From NCBI GenBank assembly GCA_011316305.1, contig SAUG01000116.1, positions 157,718-221,717 of the forward strand: DNA of 64,000 nt. The letters run 5' to 3'. Below the pieces are notes generated by a model. That model saw only the letters and a program-made list of their open reading frames with translations, had not been told where the DNA came from and searched no databases. Positions 1 to 12,684 of the stretch are shown piece by piece. Each line of letters starts with the position of its first letter. The stretch's first letter is position 1. This DNA is from Rusavskia elegans (Eukaryota; Ascomycota; Lecanoromycetes; Teloschistales; Teloschistaceae). The position numbers and the translations under genes are program-made.

Positions 1-852
1 ATGCAGAATCTCCAGCCAGGAACTCATCGCCCAATGGAGGCAATGCAAGGTGTCACTCTCATCTGGGTATGTGATCAGTCTGACAAGCACCATGGCGTCT
101 TTTGGACCCAAGAGAAGTCCGATTGTTGCTTTGCTTGAACCATCCCATTTGGCATATCATATGCGAAACCAGTGCGACTCCTAACCCAAATTAAGGTTTG
201 CAAGACTAAGGTACTGGTCATACTAAGGTAGTATCCGTAGTACCTTAGACCCCCACGGCGGAGCGGAGACGAAACTAAAATCAGGAGGACCGGAAGCAAC
301 TCCGTCGGGAGCTACCTTATAAAGAGATCCGAGCCGCACCCTTCGACGGAGGGATCCACAATAATAATATGCACTACTACTACTACTACTATGCAGGAAG
401 AAAGTCATCATCGACTTGCAGATGGCAAATCAACCATCCACCCCACCGTATGGAACGACTTGAATACCCCTGTTCTGACCCACAAGATCTCCGATATCGC
501 GTCATGGCTAGACGTCTGGACCGTCACAGCATGCAACGTAGCATCACCCTACATACATTGCCACTCGGGATTGCACTTCGAGCGCCCCACAGTATTGACC
601 CGCCTGTCTGCCATCACGACTTCCCACCCGACAGTCTGCAGACTGACTTCCGAACATTGACGCTACCCCTATGCACCCGCAGTTCGTCGCTCCAATCTGA
701 CCATCGATCTAGACCCCCAGTTCAGTGGGATCCCCGCACCCGTCTCCCTCAGCCGGAGAGTATCGCTCCGTCAGTCATGCCTCGACCACTCCTTTGCTGA
801 GCAGCTCTTTCAATAATCTCTACTTTCCGACCAACTGAAAGCCGAGTACGCA
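1..852. other. Region without a supported gene
   Basis: Several overlapping open frames exist here but none shows a recognisable domain or signal peptide. At about 212-245 the two 8-base arms CTAAGGTA and TACCTTAG face each other around a 10-base loop, giving a small hairpin. A trinucleotide microsatellite follows. The stretch just upstream of 853 is the likely promoter and leader of the transporter gene. Confidence 0.5.
373..392. repeat. (ACT)n trinucleotide microsatellite
   Basis: About six to seven uninterrupted ACT/TAC units are read directly. The tract lies in a non-coding or weakly coding stretch and creates an artificial run of tyrosines in one plus frame. Confidence 0.85.
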
Positions 853-2717
853 ATGTTCGGAGCCATCAAGCAGTCGCTCGTGCAAGTCAAGGACCAGCCG
901 CCGGTATGGCTGAGCATCAGGTCTTCCGTGTGGTTCATCGCCGTCGTGATCCTCATCGCCTTTTTCACTGTGTGTACTTCTGGCCCCGCCGAGTCTTCCA
1001 TACCCGCATCTCGGGCTCACTGACGCTGTGCTCTTAGGATGGCTTCGTCTACGGCATCGTCCGCTCAAGTAATGGCGACACAATCCACGCATACTGACAA
1101 GTCCAGGTCGTCCCCGTCCTTCCTTTCTCATTGCATGACCGATCAAACGTCCCTGAGAACCAATGTGGGCCTCTTTCCTCATGCCTTAACCAAAGTGGGG
1201 ATCGCTGATGTCCCAACAGTACAGTTTTGGAGCTCAGCACTACTGGCCGTCCATGGCGGGACAATGTTCATATCGTCTCGTAAGATTGCTTGTTGGACTG
1301 ATATATCACGCCTTTAACAGTGGCAACAGCCATCGCCGGCTTCTTCGCCGATCGAAGCAAATCCCGTCAAGCACCCTTTCTTACCGGACTCGCCTTGACC
1401 TTTGCAGCCACCATCCTCTTCGCAGCGTCCAAAGCTCCAGGTCTCTTGCTACTGGCTCGTTGCTTACAAGGAGCATCTGCCGGGATCGTTTACACAGTCG
1501 GGTTGGCGTTACTGGTTGACACCGTTGGCCGTGAGTCTTTTGGGCAGTGGATGGGGTTTGTGATGATTGGCTTTAACATCGGCCTCCTCCTCGGTCCCAT
1601 GCTTGGCGGAATTATCTACACCAAACTAGGCTACTGGCCTGTCTTCGTCGTTGTCCTAGCAGTCGTCGCTTCTGACTTTCTCCTTCGGATAGTCATGATC
1701 GAGAAAGGACAAGCTGCCAAATGGGAGGAGCCAAAGCTATGCCAGGGCCACAGCACGTACGGCTCTATCCCCACCGTGTATGATCAAGAACATCGTCCTG
1801 AAATCACCGTGGTGTCGCCAGAGAGCCGCGCAAGCTCCGAAATAGAATCGGTGCAGGACAGCGACCAAGCCTCTCTTCTTCGCTCACACAACTCTGAAAA
1901 AGATAGCAGTTTTTGGGCCTCCCATTTCCCCATCATGACGACCCTGCTCCGTTCCAAGCGTCTCATGTCCGCCGTCTACGGTACCTTCATTAACACCACC
2001 CTCACCTGTGCCTTCGACAGCGTGCTCCCTCTCTTCGTTAAGAGAACCTTCGGCTGGAACTCGACCGCCGCAGGCCTGATTTTCCTCACCATTGCAGCCC
2101 CTTCATTTCTCGGTCCGCTAGCTGGCTCCTTGGCCGATCGCTTCGGGCCCAGGCCTGTGGCTTTGGGTGGTTTTGCGCTTGCGACGCCTCCGTTGGCGTT
2201 GTTGGGACTGGTCAATGATGGGAGCTTGGGAATGCAGGCGTTGCTCTGTGTCTTGTTGACTCTAGTCGGTACGTTGACTTTCTCTGACTCATACCTCTGA
2301 TACCTTCCAATCTTCTTTTGCCGACTTCTCCCCAACGCAGGCATTGGCAATAGTGCCATATATGCGCCCCTCGGTGCAGACATGAGTGCTGCCATCGACA
2401 GCATCACGGAGGCGAAACCTCATCTTTTCGCGACTGGCGGCGCCTATGCCCAGGCGTTCGGTTTATTCGATGCTTCCATTGCGCTGGGGACGATCTTTGG
2501 CCCTGTTTGGGCGGGAACCATCTGTCACCTGAGCAATTGGTGGATTACGAACTTGACGCTGGCGTTGATCTGTGCAAGTGGCGCTGTGCCTGTCGTAAGT
2601 GGGCTTCTTGCCTCTCCCTTGCCTGCCTGCCACCAGGGTAATTCGAGCAACCAGTACGCTAACATGACGCTGGGAAATTAGATCCTTTATACAGGGAAGC
2701 CGGAAGTCCTGGTATAA
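853..2717 (+). CDS. MFS transporter, drug/amine antiporter-like (7 exons)
   Basis: Predicted plasma-membrane major facilitator transporter of about 497 residues. I joined exons 853-969, 1038-1058, 1107-1164, 1220-1279, 1321-2268, 2341-2594 and 2682-2717, which keep one frame (1,494 nt). The 21-nt second exon and its GTCCGC donor are the weakest part of the model. The N-terminal half has the family layout: a first hydrophobic helix followed by DGFVYGI, then FFADRSKSR (the loop 2-3 signature) and GFNIGLLLGPMLGG (motif C, typical of proton-coupled exporters). A long acidic and Ser-rich loop separates the halves, then SLADRFGPRP repeats the loop motif. Overall it resembles the vesicular-amine-transporter-like DHA1 branch of fungal MFS proteins. 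Substrate cannot be told from sequence. It stands alone, with no biosynthetic cluster beside it. Confidence 0.9.
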
Positions 2718-3143
2718 AGTCACATGGAATTACCATCTTAACTTTGGTGAAGAAGTATGGTATTCGACTGGCGCGCGTCTCCATGATTTAAGCAGACATA
2801 TCCTTCGGGGTTTCCCTCAGGGACGTTTGGAGAGAATGGGCTGGGTCTTTGCATGGCAGCGGAAAAGGTATCCCATCAAGATGAGAGGCGAAAGTCTCTT
2901 TGCTCATGAGGACGTGTCGTTGAGGAAATGTGCGAGAAAGACAAAAACGAGGTTGGCGTTCAGAAAGCCGCAGTATCGAAGAACGACGAGTATATATCAA
3001 CGAATTGAAATGACCAAAACCATAAGTTGTCCGGTTTTGCCGCGGTGTTCGCTGCTTCGACATATAAATCATCCAGATGACTAGGTCGATGCCGACAGAC
3101 CGAGATCTCGACTGTGAGCACAGTATGTATAGGCAGATTCTTT
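2718..3143. other. Intergenic region after the MFS gene
   Basis: Short open frames on both strands show no family features. I see no RNA gene here. It probably holds the transporter's 3' untranslated region and terminator. Confidence 0.4.
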
Positions 3144-3541
3144 ACTCAGGAATCCTTGCCCTGGCCAGGATTGTGGACACCTTGCAGCGCCAAGTGGAGG
3201 TCTGGAGTTTTGATAGTCCGCCGGATATATCGGACGTATGCGACAACACTTCACTGCCAATAGATAAGCGGGTAGATATCTTAGCGTACAATGATAGGGG
3301 TAAGCCAGAAATGAAATCACGGCGTGTAAAAGAGACAGCAAGCTGTCTAATACTCAGGGATCCTTGCTCTGGCCAGGATTGTGGACACCTTGCATTTTGA
3401 TGGTCCGCCGGATATATCGGACGTATGCGACAACACTTCACAGCCAATGGATAAGCGGGTAGATATCTTAGCGTGCCATAATAGGGGTAAGGAAATGCCA
3501 AAAATCGACGGTAGAAAGACAGCAAGCTGTCTAAAAATGGC
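3144..3541. repeat. Imperfect tandem duplication, unit about 208 bp (two copies)
   Basis: The stretch starting ACTCAGGAATCCTTGC at 3144 recurs at 3352 as ACTCAGGGATCCTTGC. Both copies run through GGATATATCGGACGTATGCG and the palindrome-like GACAGCAAGCTGTC. The second copy lacks about 20 bp after GTGGACACCTTGCA and differs near its end. Differences are scattered, so the duplication is not recent. I do not recognise the unit as a known transposon end and see no coding sense in it. Confidence 0.9.
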
Positions 3542-5087
3542 GGTAATCCGCATTTAGAGCTGGCATCTAGGAGGATCCTTCATTTTTAGCGCGTGACGTT
3601 ATAGCAATATACACCTTTCAACGTGGTGGCTTATTACGCGAATCACCGAGAACAAGAGGTTCAAGGACTAATATTGATAGCGAAGAGGTAAACAATCGAG
3701 GCTTTAATATCTGTTGTGATCTATAGTCCGTCCGCAAGAAGAATTTATTCAACGATTGCGGAAATTTATAGAAAATAAAGACTATTATCTATCTCAGTTG
3801 CAAAACATACGTCGTTCGAACCCGCACTATACTTCAGGTTTTTAAGGAAAGATCCCCGGCCGCACTAAAGACAGGCCAAATTGAAATATATATACTGCTT
3901 CGAAAAAGACCGACCAGCTGCCACCGAGCACGAGCGAAGGAAAGACGGCAAAGCTAGATCTAAGCGCTCCATCTAGATGCTGTCGGAGGCCTGGAATCAC
4001 AATCTCGCAATCCATTTCGGTCCAATACTATTCTTCTAGATCTTATATCTGAGATCCATAGTCTTGCGAACACTCCCATACGCAATTTTCAACTTCGGTC
4101 AAGCAAGGAACAGTCCAGTCCTAGCCATTGCGTTCGCTACTCGCATGTAGTAGAATCTCGATCGGCAAACCAGAGCGAATAAGACGTCCATAGGCCGAAT
4201 GTCAGAAATCTTGGCCTCCCGTACAGAGCTAGCGTAACCCCTGACTAAGGGGCGACCAATTGGGCGAGAAAGCCCCTGACTGAATTATTCGCATTCGCAT
4301 CTTCCAAAGTCAATGCACTGAGGATTCAACACTCGATGATGAGTGAAGAGGAGATCAGTGCTCATGTGCGATAAAACAGGGAGTGTTTCTCCAGTGAGAT
4401 AAGGCGGAATATGCGGGATCGCATGCGTGAGTGTCCACTGCGCGGCCTTGGAGGAGCTTACAAGATGGAGAAAAGTTGAGGAATCTGTTGGGATCGAAGA
4501 AGGAAGCTACGGTATAGTACCTTATGTTCTCTTCACCCCTCTTGCTCGTGTGCGTGTTGATGATCAGACAGCGCTAAGGATAATTATTCTTGCGTGGGTC
4601 AGTTACATGGCGACTATCTTCCGATAACGCGGCCTCGACGTGCTCGATGAGGGCTTTAAGTTCGGTCCAAATGATGTTGCGCGGTGTTGGAGTTTGCAGT
4701 ATATGCCGAGCGAGTGATGGGAGCTTTATGATAGGGTTGCGAAGGAGGTGGAACACGGGGCGAGTGTGAGGATGGGGTGGTAAGTGGTGGAATGGGAGTT
4801 AGGGTTGGTAAGTGGGTGGTGGGGGGCAAAACGTGCATTGGACACTTACAGCCAAAGATTAGTTATATGAAGAATTAGTCAAGCATGAGAAAATTGGGGG
4901 TATCATGATTATTCTGCTTACTCCAAACCAAGGGTTACAGACATCGGTCTGTAAGCATTAGACCTAAGAGAAATCCTCGCTATGACTGATGCTATCTTGT
5001 TCTTCTCACATTCTTCGTGCCCGCCGGGTCCTCACTACACGCTCGCTCAAAACCGCACTCCTCCGATCCGTTCGGCGACAGAAGCCG
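3542..5087. other. Long intergenic region
   Basis: No gene is supported. Around 4238-4285 the segment CCCCTGACTAAGGGG and a second CCCCTGACT occur within 40 bp, suggesting a small degenerate repeat. The stretch at about 4780-4830 is G-rich on the plus strand. The CGTTCGAACCCG at about 3813 resembles a tRNA T-arm, but no matching A box or acceptor stem is present. Confidence 0.4.
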
Positions 5088-5906
5088 TCAGTTCGCGACT
5101 CTGCGCCCCGATATTCTTCTTGCCCGTCTGCCCACTTCTATACGCTCGCTCAGAACCGCCCTCGTCCATTCAATTCGTCGACGGAACTCGTCGACTCGCG
5201 ACTCGGCGCCCTGAAGTGTTGAGTATACTCGCCACGAGGCCTCATCCAGCGTACATTTCCGCAGAAAATTGGTCAACCAACGATAGGGCATCCTGAACTG
5301 CGTCTCTATCAGCCTGTCAACTGTATAGCCCGGCCGTGTGTACGCGAGATAGAAGGCATATACGGTACCATAGCTCAGAAACCCTTCGATTGGGGGGATG
5401 AGCGTATAGAGGAAATACTCAATCTCACCGCTGAGGGTTCGGCTGCCGAAATACTCCAAGTCTTCGATGTAGTCGAGCATCTTGTCGCAGATTTCCTTCC
5501 AGAGTTGTTCGGCGAATCTTATCCAGCGCTTGTCGACGCTCACGGAGTCCCCTGGGATCCAGCTCGCGAGCTCCTGGATCCAATCGATCAGGTCCTCGTC
5601 ATCTTCATCTGGTGTTTTAGCTTCTAGAGCTGCAGGTTGATCGACCGATCCTTCCAGAAGCGGCTTCCTGCAGTAAGGGCAGGTTGGGTCGGAGTGGCGT
5701 CGGAATTCCTCAAAGTTCCACGCAAGGAGACAGGTCATGCCGAAGACGTGGCCGCATTTCAGCTTGATGGGGGTTTCACGACCGCCTTCAATAAGTGTAG
5801 CCTCTTGACAGACATAGCAGGTTTGATCTTTGAGTTTGGCGGCTTGAGGGAAGGTCGACGCAGCAATGACTTTGCTTATGACCTCTGCGCGATTGTGAGA
5901 AGTCAT
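5088..5906 (-). CDS. RING-type zinc-finger protein (paralogue A)
   Basis: Single-exon gene of 272 residues with ATG at 5906. The RING-like cluster is near the N-terminus: C30-x2-C33, C51-x-H53, C59, and C76-x2-C79. Where a canonical C3HC4 or RING-H2 finger has a fifth ligand, this protein has glycine (CGHVFG), as do many fungal RING proteins I recall. The rest is acidic (PDEDDEDLIDW), then helical and rich in aromatics, ending in an Arg-rich tail. RING fingers usually recruit E2 enzymes for ubiquitin transfer; activity here is inferred only. The same finger with the same GHVFGM core occurs in the gene at 17396-18406, so the two are probably paralogues that flank the NACHT-ankyrin and GH16 loci. 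Confidence 0.8.
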   Translation of the reverse strand: MTSHNRAEVISKVIAASTFPQAAKLKDQTCYVCQEATLIEGGRETPIKLKCGHVFGMTCLLAWNFEEFRRHSDPTCPYCRKPLLEGSVDQPAALEAKTPDEDDEDLIDWIQELASWIPGDSVSVDKRWIRFAEQLWKEICDKMLDYIEDLEYFGSRTLSGEIEYFLYTLIPPIEGFLSYGTVYAFYLAYTRPGYTVDRLIETQFRMPYRWLTNFLRKCTLDEASWRVYSTLQGAESRVDEFRRRIEWTRAVLSERIEVGRRARRISGRRVAN

Positions 5907-7135
5907 AGCGAAGAACCAGAGATGTTTGGATAGATCGGATGTGATTGGGATACCTAAGCTGTACTAATGATCAGCTCCAGTCTCTGTGAGTAATCTCGGC
6001 TGTTGCCAAAGTCCCGATAGCGAAGAAAGGGGCAGTCAGGGGACGTGCTGCAAGCATAAATGCAGTTTGATGTGAGACAATGCTTTGTACTGGCAAGCAA
6101 CAAAGCGAGCTGGGTCTCGATCGGCCATAATGCCGGGGTAGTGCAAGAGCTTTGTTCGTAGTTGGGGACTGAAGCAAATGGCCCTCATAAATCCTGCCGT
6201 ACATAGCATAGCGTCTGGAAAGCAAGAGATTCCGATGACAGCCTGGTCATGAAACTGTGTCCTGCGTTTGATGGCTTCCCAACAATGGATCAAGCCGGGG
6301 CTAACAACATCTTGGCAAAACATTGGGCCCCCTATGCAAGAAACATGACTAGACAAGCTTTTTTTTTTTCTTGAACTGCCGCCTTCCTTGCAAAGAGTCA
6401 GGATCAGGAAGAGTTTGTGACCATGTTCTTCGACTTGAGCAGTTCCCCATGATCATCCGGAAGTAGCGCGTGACGTCATCGCCAGACGGCGGATCGGCTG
6501 TTTGTCGGCTAAATTGGTGCCCCCCACTGAGGTTCATCACTGAACCCAAAGCTGAACCTCGGTGAGAGCAATAAGTTAACTGTAACAGGCTAGTGCTGCA
6601 GGGCTAGCCTTGAGCTTGGCATTAGGCCATCATCCTTCTTCGTGCACATAGCTCTCTGTCATCATCGAATACATACTCATTATTACACATAATCCCTGTG
6701 CACTCGCATCAATAACACTCGGAAGAGGTTTGAACATCCACTACCACCATCTTAGTCACAGCCCCTATCAATTTCATTTAAATACCTTCAAAGAGTCGAA
6801 CTAAGGCTTTAAACCGAAGCATCACTGTAACACTGGCAGCCAATCCTACTCATCCGCCCCAAGGTACCTGGTCTTCATAACGACAGGCATCAGATACCAG
6901 CCTGGACTAGGCAGTCAAACACCCGGTGACGGCACGCTGCAGGAGGCACCTCTACAACATAGCCCTACAAAGACTATCAAGTCGAGGCAACCACTGCAAC
7001 TTTGGAACTCACCAGCCAGCCCTCTTTGGACTTAGCACTGTTTACAATAACGAAGCCGAGAACCCAGCGTAGAGAGTCACACTCAACCACATGTACCCAA
7101 GTAGCTTGCCTTAGGCCTTCTATCACCGCCTTACC
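5907..7135. other. Intergenic region with poly-T tract
   Basis: Open frames are short and overlapping, and none has a recognisable domain. A run of about 13 T lies at 6358-6371. The last part is likely the former promoter of the NACHT-ankyrin pseudogene, since this is the 5' side of both neighbouring genes. Confidence 0.4.
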
Positions 7136-10100
7136 ATGTCAGAGGAATATGCGGACTATGTGGTCATCAGTGCAGTCGAAGCCCGTCAGGGCTCGCAGGA
7201 CTCTGCAGATGCTCCCCAACCGCCTCATCTTCGGGCCAAATCCCAGGAATGGCTGCGTCCGTCGGAATATGCTGCAGAGTCTAGCGACTACAACAGATAC
7301 CTTCGCTCCTACTGCCCGAACACGGGAGAATGGCTACGGCACTCCGACCGATACCTCAGCTGGCACAATGGCGGAGAGACTGCCTTGTGGATCAACGGTA
7401 TTCCGGGGAGTGGGAAAAGTGTCATTGCGGCCTCCCTCGCCCATCATCTCCTCGAGCATGAACATGTCCTCTTCCTGCACTTTTTCTTTAGGTACGTCAA
7501 CCTTGCGAACCGAACCCCAAAGTAGATGACCCGAGACTGGTTGTCACAGATGTTGGACCACAGCATTCCGCTGCAACTACGCTTGAAAGACCTGGTGGAG
7601 AAAAGCAGCAGCCAAGAGCTGTCTCGTTCGAAGATCTTTGGACCTGCCTTTGCTCGGCCGTAATGGCCTCCCCAAGAGTCTACTTTGTTGCGGACGCTTC
7701 GGACGACATGGAACAAGGGAAACGACTGGTTTCTGCACAAATTGCTCGAGCTTGGTCAACAGAAGCCTTCAGCTTTGAAGTTACTGGTAACCAGTCGACA
7801 GTCTCCGCACATCGAGAAGGTCTTCAAGGAGCCTCTGATCCCATCTATAAATCTGGACCGTCGTCTCGTTGACCAAGACATAGCAACATACATTCATCAT
7901 TTGCTCTCGGATCGCCCGGCAAACGATATCTCGAAGGATCAAAGAGAGCTGATCCAGACCACCGTCCGAAGCAAGGCGGATGGGTTCTTCATTTATGCGA
8001 GGCTCATGATGGACGAGATCCCAGCCAGTGTCAGCTCTACTAATATTGAAGCTTTGCTAGGGAGTCTGCCTAGTGGAATGGACGACATGTATACAACACT
8101 TCTAAGCGAGCATTCCAGGCGGAGTGGAGTCACTCGTGAATTACAGGCGTCAATTCTCTAGTGGATTATGCATGCCACACGGCCTCTACACCTTCTTGAG
8201 GTTGCCGTACTGATCCGGTCGGTATCTCGAGCCCACGACAGCCTCCAATAGATGAAGAACACAGTCCGCTCGGCTTGTGGGCCACTCCTCACGGTCCTCC
8301 TTGATGAAACATCCCAGGTCATCCATCATTCTTTCACAGAGTCTCTTGTCGATACGGCAAGAACCTCAGGATATCCTACGTTTGGACCTGAGCACGTCCA
8401 TACAGCAGCAGCTGTACCCTGTATCGACTATGTCGTCTCGTGTTCCTTAGCAGAAAAGGCTACCCGGACTACTTACCAAGAGAAATTCTTTTCGTTTAAG
8501 TTCACGTCCAGCCAGAGAGACTCATTGTTCCCTAAGCACTCCTTTCTCCAGTATGCAGTCTGCAATTGGATGATACATGCATCAAAGTCCAGAAGCCGTG
8601 ATCCTTTGCCGATCAACGCTCTGGATCGTCTACTTTCGCCAACTGACGACCACTTCGCTTTTCAGCTAGGCATCTGGCTTATCTTTGGGCAACGAAGACT
8701 TCAAGATGTTCCTCAGCCGCTCTATATCGCCAGCATCTTTGGTCTCAGGAGCTACGTAGCAAAAGTATGCACTGGAGGCACCGATGTCAATACTAAAGAC
8801 TCCGGAGGCCGAACTCCCTTATCCTATGCCTGCGACGGTGGCCATCTGGACGTGGTCCGTTTGCTACTCGATCATGGTGCCTCTCCTTCAGTCACCAGTA
8901 GATCTGGAGTATTACCACTGCACTACGCATGTGCTTCGGATCGTCCAGATATTGTCGGATATTCTCTTGAAGCAGGCGCAGATCTATTTCTCCAGACCAA
9001 AAGTCCGAAGGACGAGAGCGGGAGAATAGTTGATAAAGCACTCTATCCGGATCTCTGCGACAGCAGGCGGCGGTTTGGGACAAGCCCCTTGCAGCATACT
9101 TGTGCCTCGAATTATCTGGAGTGTGTGCAGAGTATACACGAATCTCTAGCACCGAAGGAATGCCAGCTGGGACCATTACCTTGGGCTGCTGAAGAAGGGA
9201 AGGATGACGTCGTGGATTTGATACTAAAGAAGTACAACAGTGATCTAAATTCTCTTAACGAGAAAGGAAATACTCCCGTTTGTCTAGCCGCATAACATTC
9301 ACCAGCAACCGTCCAACTGCTCCTAAACTCGGGTGCCAACTTCCTCCTAACTTCGACTGGCGTCGCTGATTTCTACTGCGTGCCTGGTTCTACTCCTGAC
9401 AGAAGAAAGAAAACGGACTGCAACATCATGACACCATTACATGCATGGGCTTACGGTTACGGCTCATCGAGACAGGTCTCCAGCATTGAGGACATGACGA
9501 AGACCGTAGAGATGCTTATCGGAGCAGGTTGTGATGTCAACGCAAAAGACACCGGAGGCAAAACCCTGTTGTTCTATTGAACTACCTCCTCTGGGCCAAC
9601 ATGTTCGGCTTTTCTCCAAGTACTGCTTAGCCGTGCTGCCGATGCAGCCATCTATGATAGTTTTGGAAGTACCCCCCTACAATTCTTGAACTACAACTCT
9701 GCAGAAGACCCTATTCGGACTCTCTTGAGCGCAGGAGCGGATATGAACAAGGCTCGTTCTATCGATGAGCGAACGCCGCTGATGTGTGCTCTCTACGGCT
9801 GGGTAGGATCAAAGCCGGCTGACTGGTCCGAGTACATGACAAAGTATGGTGTAAACCCAAACGCACAAGATTGGGAGGGAAGAACAGCCTTGCACTATAT
9901 ACTGTCTACAGAGGCTTGGAAGGTGGAGAAGGTCCAGTCCTGGCTACAAGCTGGTGCCGATCCTGGCATCGTCGATAGAGGTGGACGTCATTGTCTGTTT
10001 TCACTAGCCACACCCACATTATGATACAAGACGAAGCCCACCTGTTCAAGGTACTAATTGCCACTGGCCTCGATGTGAACTCAACGGATCATGAAGGCTA

Positions 10101-12421
10101 TAACATCGCTCTTAAAGCCAGCAGAGATCAAGATTTCGACAAACTCAAGCGGCTGAAACGATACGGTGTGGATATCTCGCCCAGAAGCCATCAAGGCCGA
10201 ACGGTGTTGCATGTTTTGGCCGGCCAAGAAACCCCATATACTGATCCTACAGCCAAGAATCGGCTCGAGCTTTTGAAATTTTTCATGGACCATGGTGTAG
10301 ACGTCGATGCTCAAGACCATTTAGGAGACACCTTGCTCCATGTTGCTTTCAGTAATCCCGGGCTGGGAAATGCGCGACTCTTCCTCGTGACTGCATTGGA
10401 AGTTGGAGCTGAACCAGATATTCGAGGCAGGACTATTGCGTATATGGCAGCAGGCGCTGACATGAATAACAGCCAGAGGTACAGGAATGAAGACCATGCC
10501 CCAGACCATCTTCTGGAATCCCATCTGAACGTGGATATTGACCTTACCGATTTTGATGGCAGGACATCGTTGACCGATCGTGGGAACCGTTTGGTGAACA
10601 TGAAAATACAGCCAGCGCTGGAAGCGAGAATGCACCACGTTCTCTCTGCTGGCCCAAGACATTGCCACCACTCCAGAAGAAGCAACAGCATTTCTAATGC
10701 CGGCGATTGTTGACGAGAACGAGGAAATGATCGAAGCTTTGCTTGATCGTGGTGCCAATCCATTACATACCGACGAACACGGATCCACAGCGCTGCATCT
10801 GGCAATTACCCACGGGCTTCTGACCATCGCAAAGCTCCTGATCGGAAGATACGAGAACCGTAAGGCACTACCGTCAGACATGTTCCACTAAGCTGCTCGA
10901 CGACAAGAGTGCAACCTTGGGATGATCCAGCAATTGATTGAGTTGGGTTGTGAAACTAGCGCTACTGAAGTATCCATCAAAGGTTCACGCTACGATCGAA
11001 AAGTTGACAGCTTATCTGTGATACACGTTCTGGCCACTGGCGAGCACTGGTGGCAGCTGGTGGCTTTGGACTACCTCCTGATAGCGAGAGTAGATACAGA
11101 ATCAGCGACTTCGCAAGGCCGAACCGCGTTACAGCTCGCAATTTGAGGTCGACTTGAGGATGATGACCGCCCAGGCTTCTGGAGGAAGAATGCCATTGTA
11201 GCACTTCTGGAGCATGGTGCAAAGGCCAACTTCGTTGATGCCAATTGAAAACACCTCTCATCGAAGCCTTCGAGGAAGGCACTGGAATCGTCACGACATT
11301 GATTGCCCATGGGCTTGATGTCAATTTCGGCCCTACCCCTCCTCTTGGTTATGCGGCACTGAGCGGTAACGTCGACGTTGTGAAAGCCATGCTTAAAGCT
11401 GGAGCCGATCCAGATGCAACATATGATGATGCTTATACCACTCGACCTCCCGAGCCTATATTATTTCAATTAGCGCGTGCAGACTTCTGCACTCGTGGTG
11501 GAAGGTCCCCAGAGAAACGTGCAAATGCTGAACGGATTGTTCAGCTCTTTAATAGAGGCTGGAGCTGATCTTGGCAGGAGACGGAACCCCTTTGTTCATC
11601 GCGGTTATTAGGGCTCATGACATCATCTCGCCGTTCCTGTCACGTATGGTGGACATGGGGATACGAGTTGCGCAGGGAATGAACTCATTCCTAGCAGCAT
11701 GTGTTTCTCGGTATCCAGATGAGACTCTGGAACGATTGATTCAAGCTGGTGCCCAATCCACTGGCAGTCGACAACAACGGAAAGACTGCCTTGCACCACG
11801 CCGTCATCAACGCATCCCTCTACCACGGCGCTGAGTTCAAAGGGGCGGATTTTCATTTAGCCGAGGAAATACCAGTGGATGCACTCGATACGACGGGAAG
11901 AACGCCAATGCACTACGCAGTCCAGAAAGGCGAGTTCATGCCACCCCCGGTGATCCGATATCTGCTTGAGGCTGGCGCAGATCCAGCCATACCTTTCCCA
12001 GATGCATTATCAAGGTCAATGCTCCATATCATTCTTCCTAATCTGGCCGAGGGGGGTGAAACCTATGAGGAGGCACGTGATTGTAATGGGAATACACCAA
12101 TCTTCGGCTACGTCGCCAAGCAGCAGACCTACGACGAAGAGTATTTCGAGCAGAATCGTCATCCTGATCTCGATGAAAAGCGTCGCGACTTGCTTGATAA
12201 CAACATCCATGCCAAGAACAATGCTGGTGAAGGTTTGCTCCACGTGGTCGCCAAGCGGAATCGTGATATCGGTGAGATGAGGGATACGAAGAACATGTTC
12301 AAGCTTCACCCTAAGCTGGGCTTGGATCCGGAAGATGGCCGCGAGCGGACGCCCTCTAGATGTGGCGGCTGCTTGTGGGAACACGGGCATTGTGCCGATG
12401 AAGGGGCGGTATGAAAAGTAA
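7136..12421 (+). pseudogene. NACHT-ankyrin (fungal NLR-like) pseudogene
   Basis: A decayed gene that would have encoded roughly 1,700 residues. Translation starts at 7136. A P-loop, GIPGSGKSV, is at about 7399-7425, followed by DDMEQGN and LKLLVTSRQ segments typical of NACHT domains. From about 8700 to the end there are many ankyrin repeats (for example GRTPLSYACDGGHLDVVRLL, TALHHAV). The reading frame is broken by stops at 7523, 8159, 8249, 9292, 9578, 10889 and 11144. Frame changes fall near 7620-7690, 10000, 10620-10690, 11244, 11570, 11750 and 12350. Homology resumes straight after each lesion, and there is no room for introns at most of them. The last recognisable codons end at 12421. 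Fungal NLR-like proteins are linked to self/non-self recognition; this copy cannot make a full product. Confidence 0.92.
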
Positions 12422-12684
12422 GAATGTGATCATTCGAGCTCCGGAATGTTTATTGCCTCATTGTACCCATCCCCGCATTCCAGCATCGGATTAAATTTCT
12501 ACCCGATCCCAGGAATCTTCCAAGATCCCACCATTTCTATCATCGCCAAGCATGTTCTCCAACCCAATGTGCCGTCTCAAGTTGGTCTGGATCGTTCTCT
12601 CGGCTGGTCTTCTCGTGAGAACCCTCCTCAATACCCCACGAGGATAATACTAAGAGTCCCTGTTAGTCGAATGCCCTAGCGAGA

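Noticed and set aside
369..800. Plus-strand open frame of 143 codons before the MFS gene
   Set aside because: It begins in a microsatellite, is Arg/Ser/Pro-rich without motif, and overlaps another frame of similar quality; it looks like chance.
810..1264. Minus-strand frames over the first MFS exons
   Set aside because: Antisense shadows of a gene whose plus-strand exons keep frame and family sequence.
3805..3830. tRNA-like T-arm CGTTCGAACCCG
   Set aside because: No A box, anticodon stem or acceptor pairing could be placed on either strand within 100 bp.
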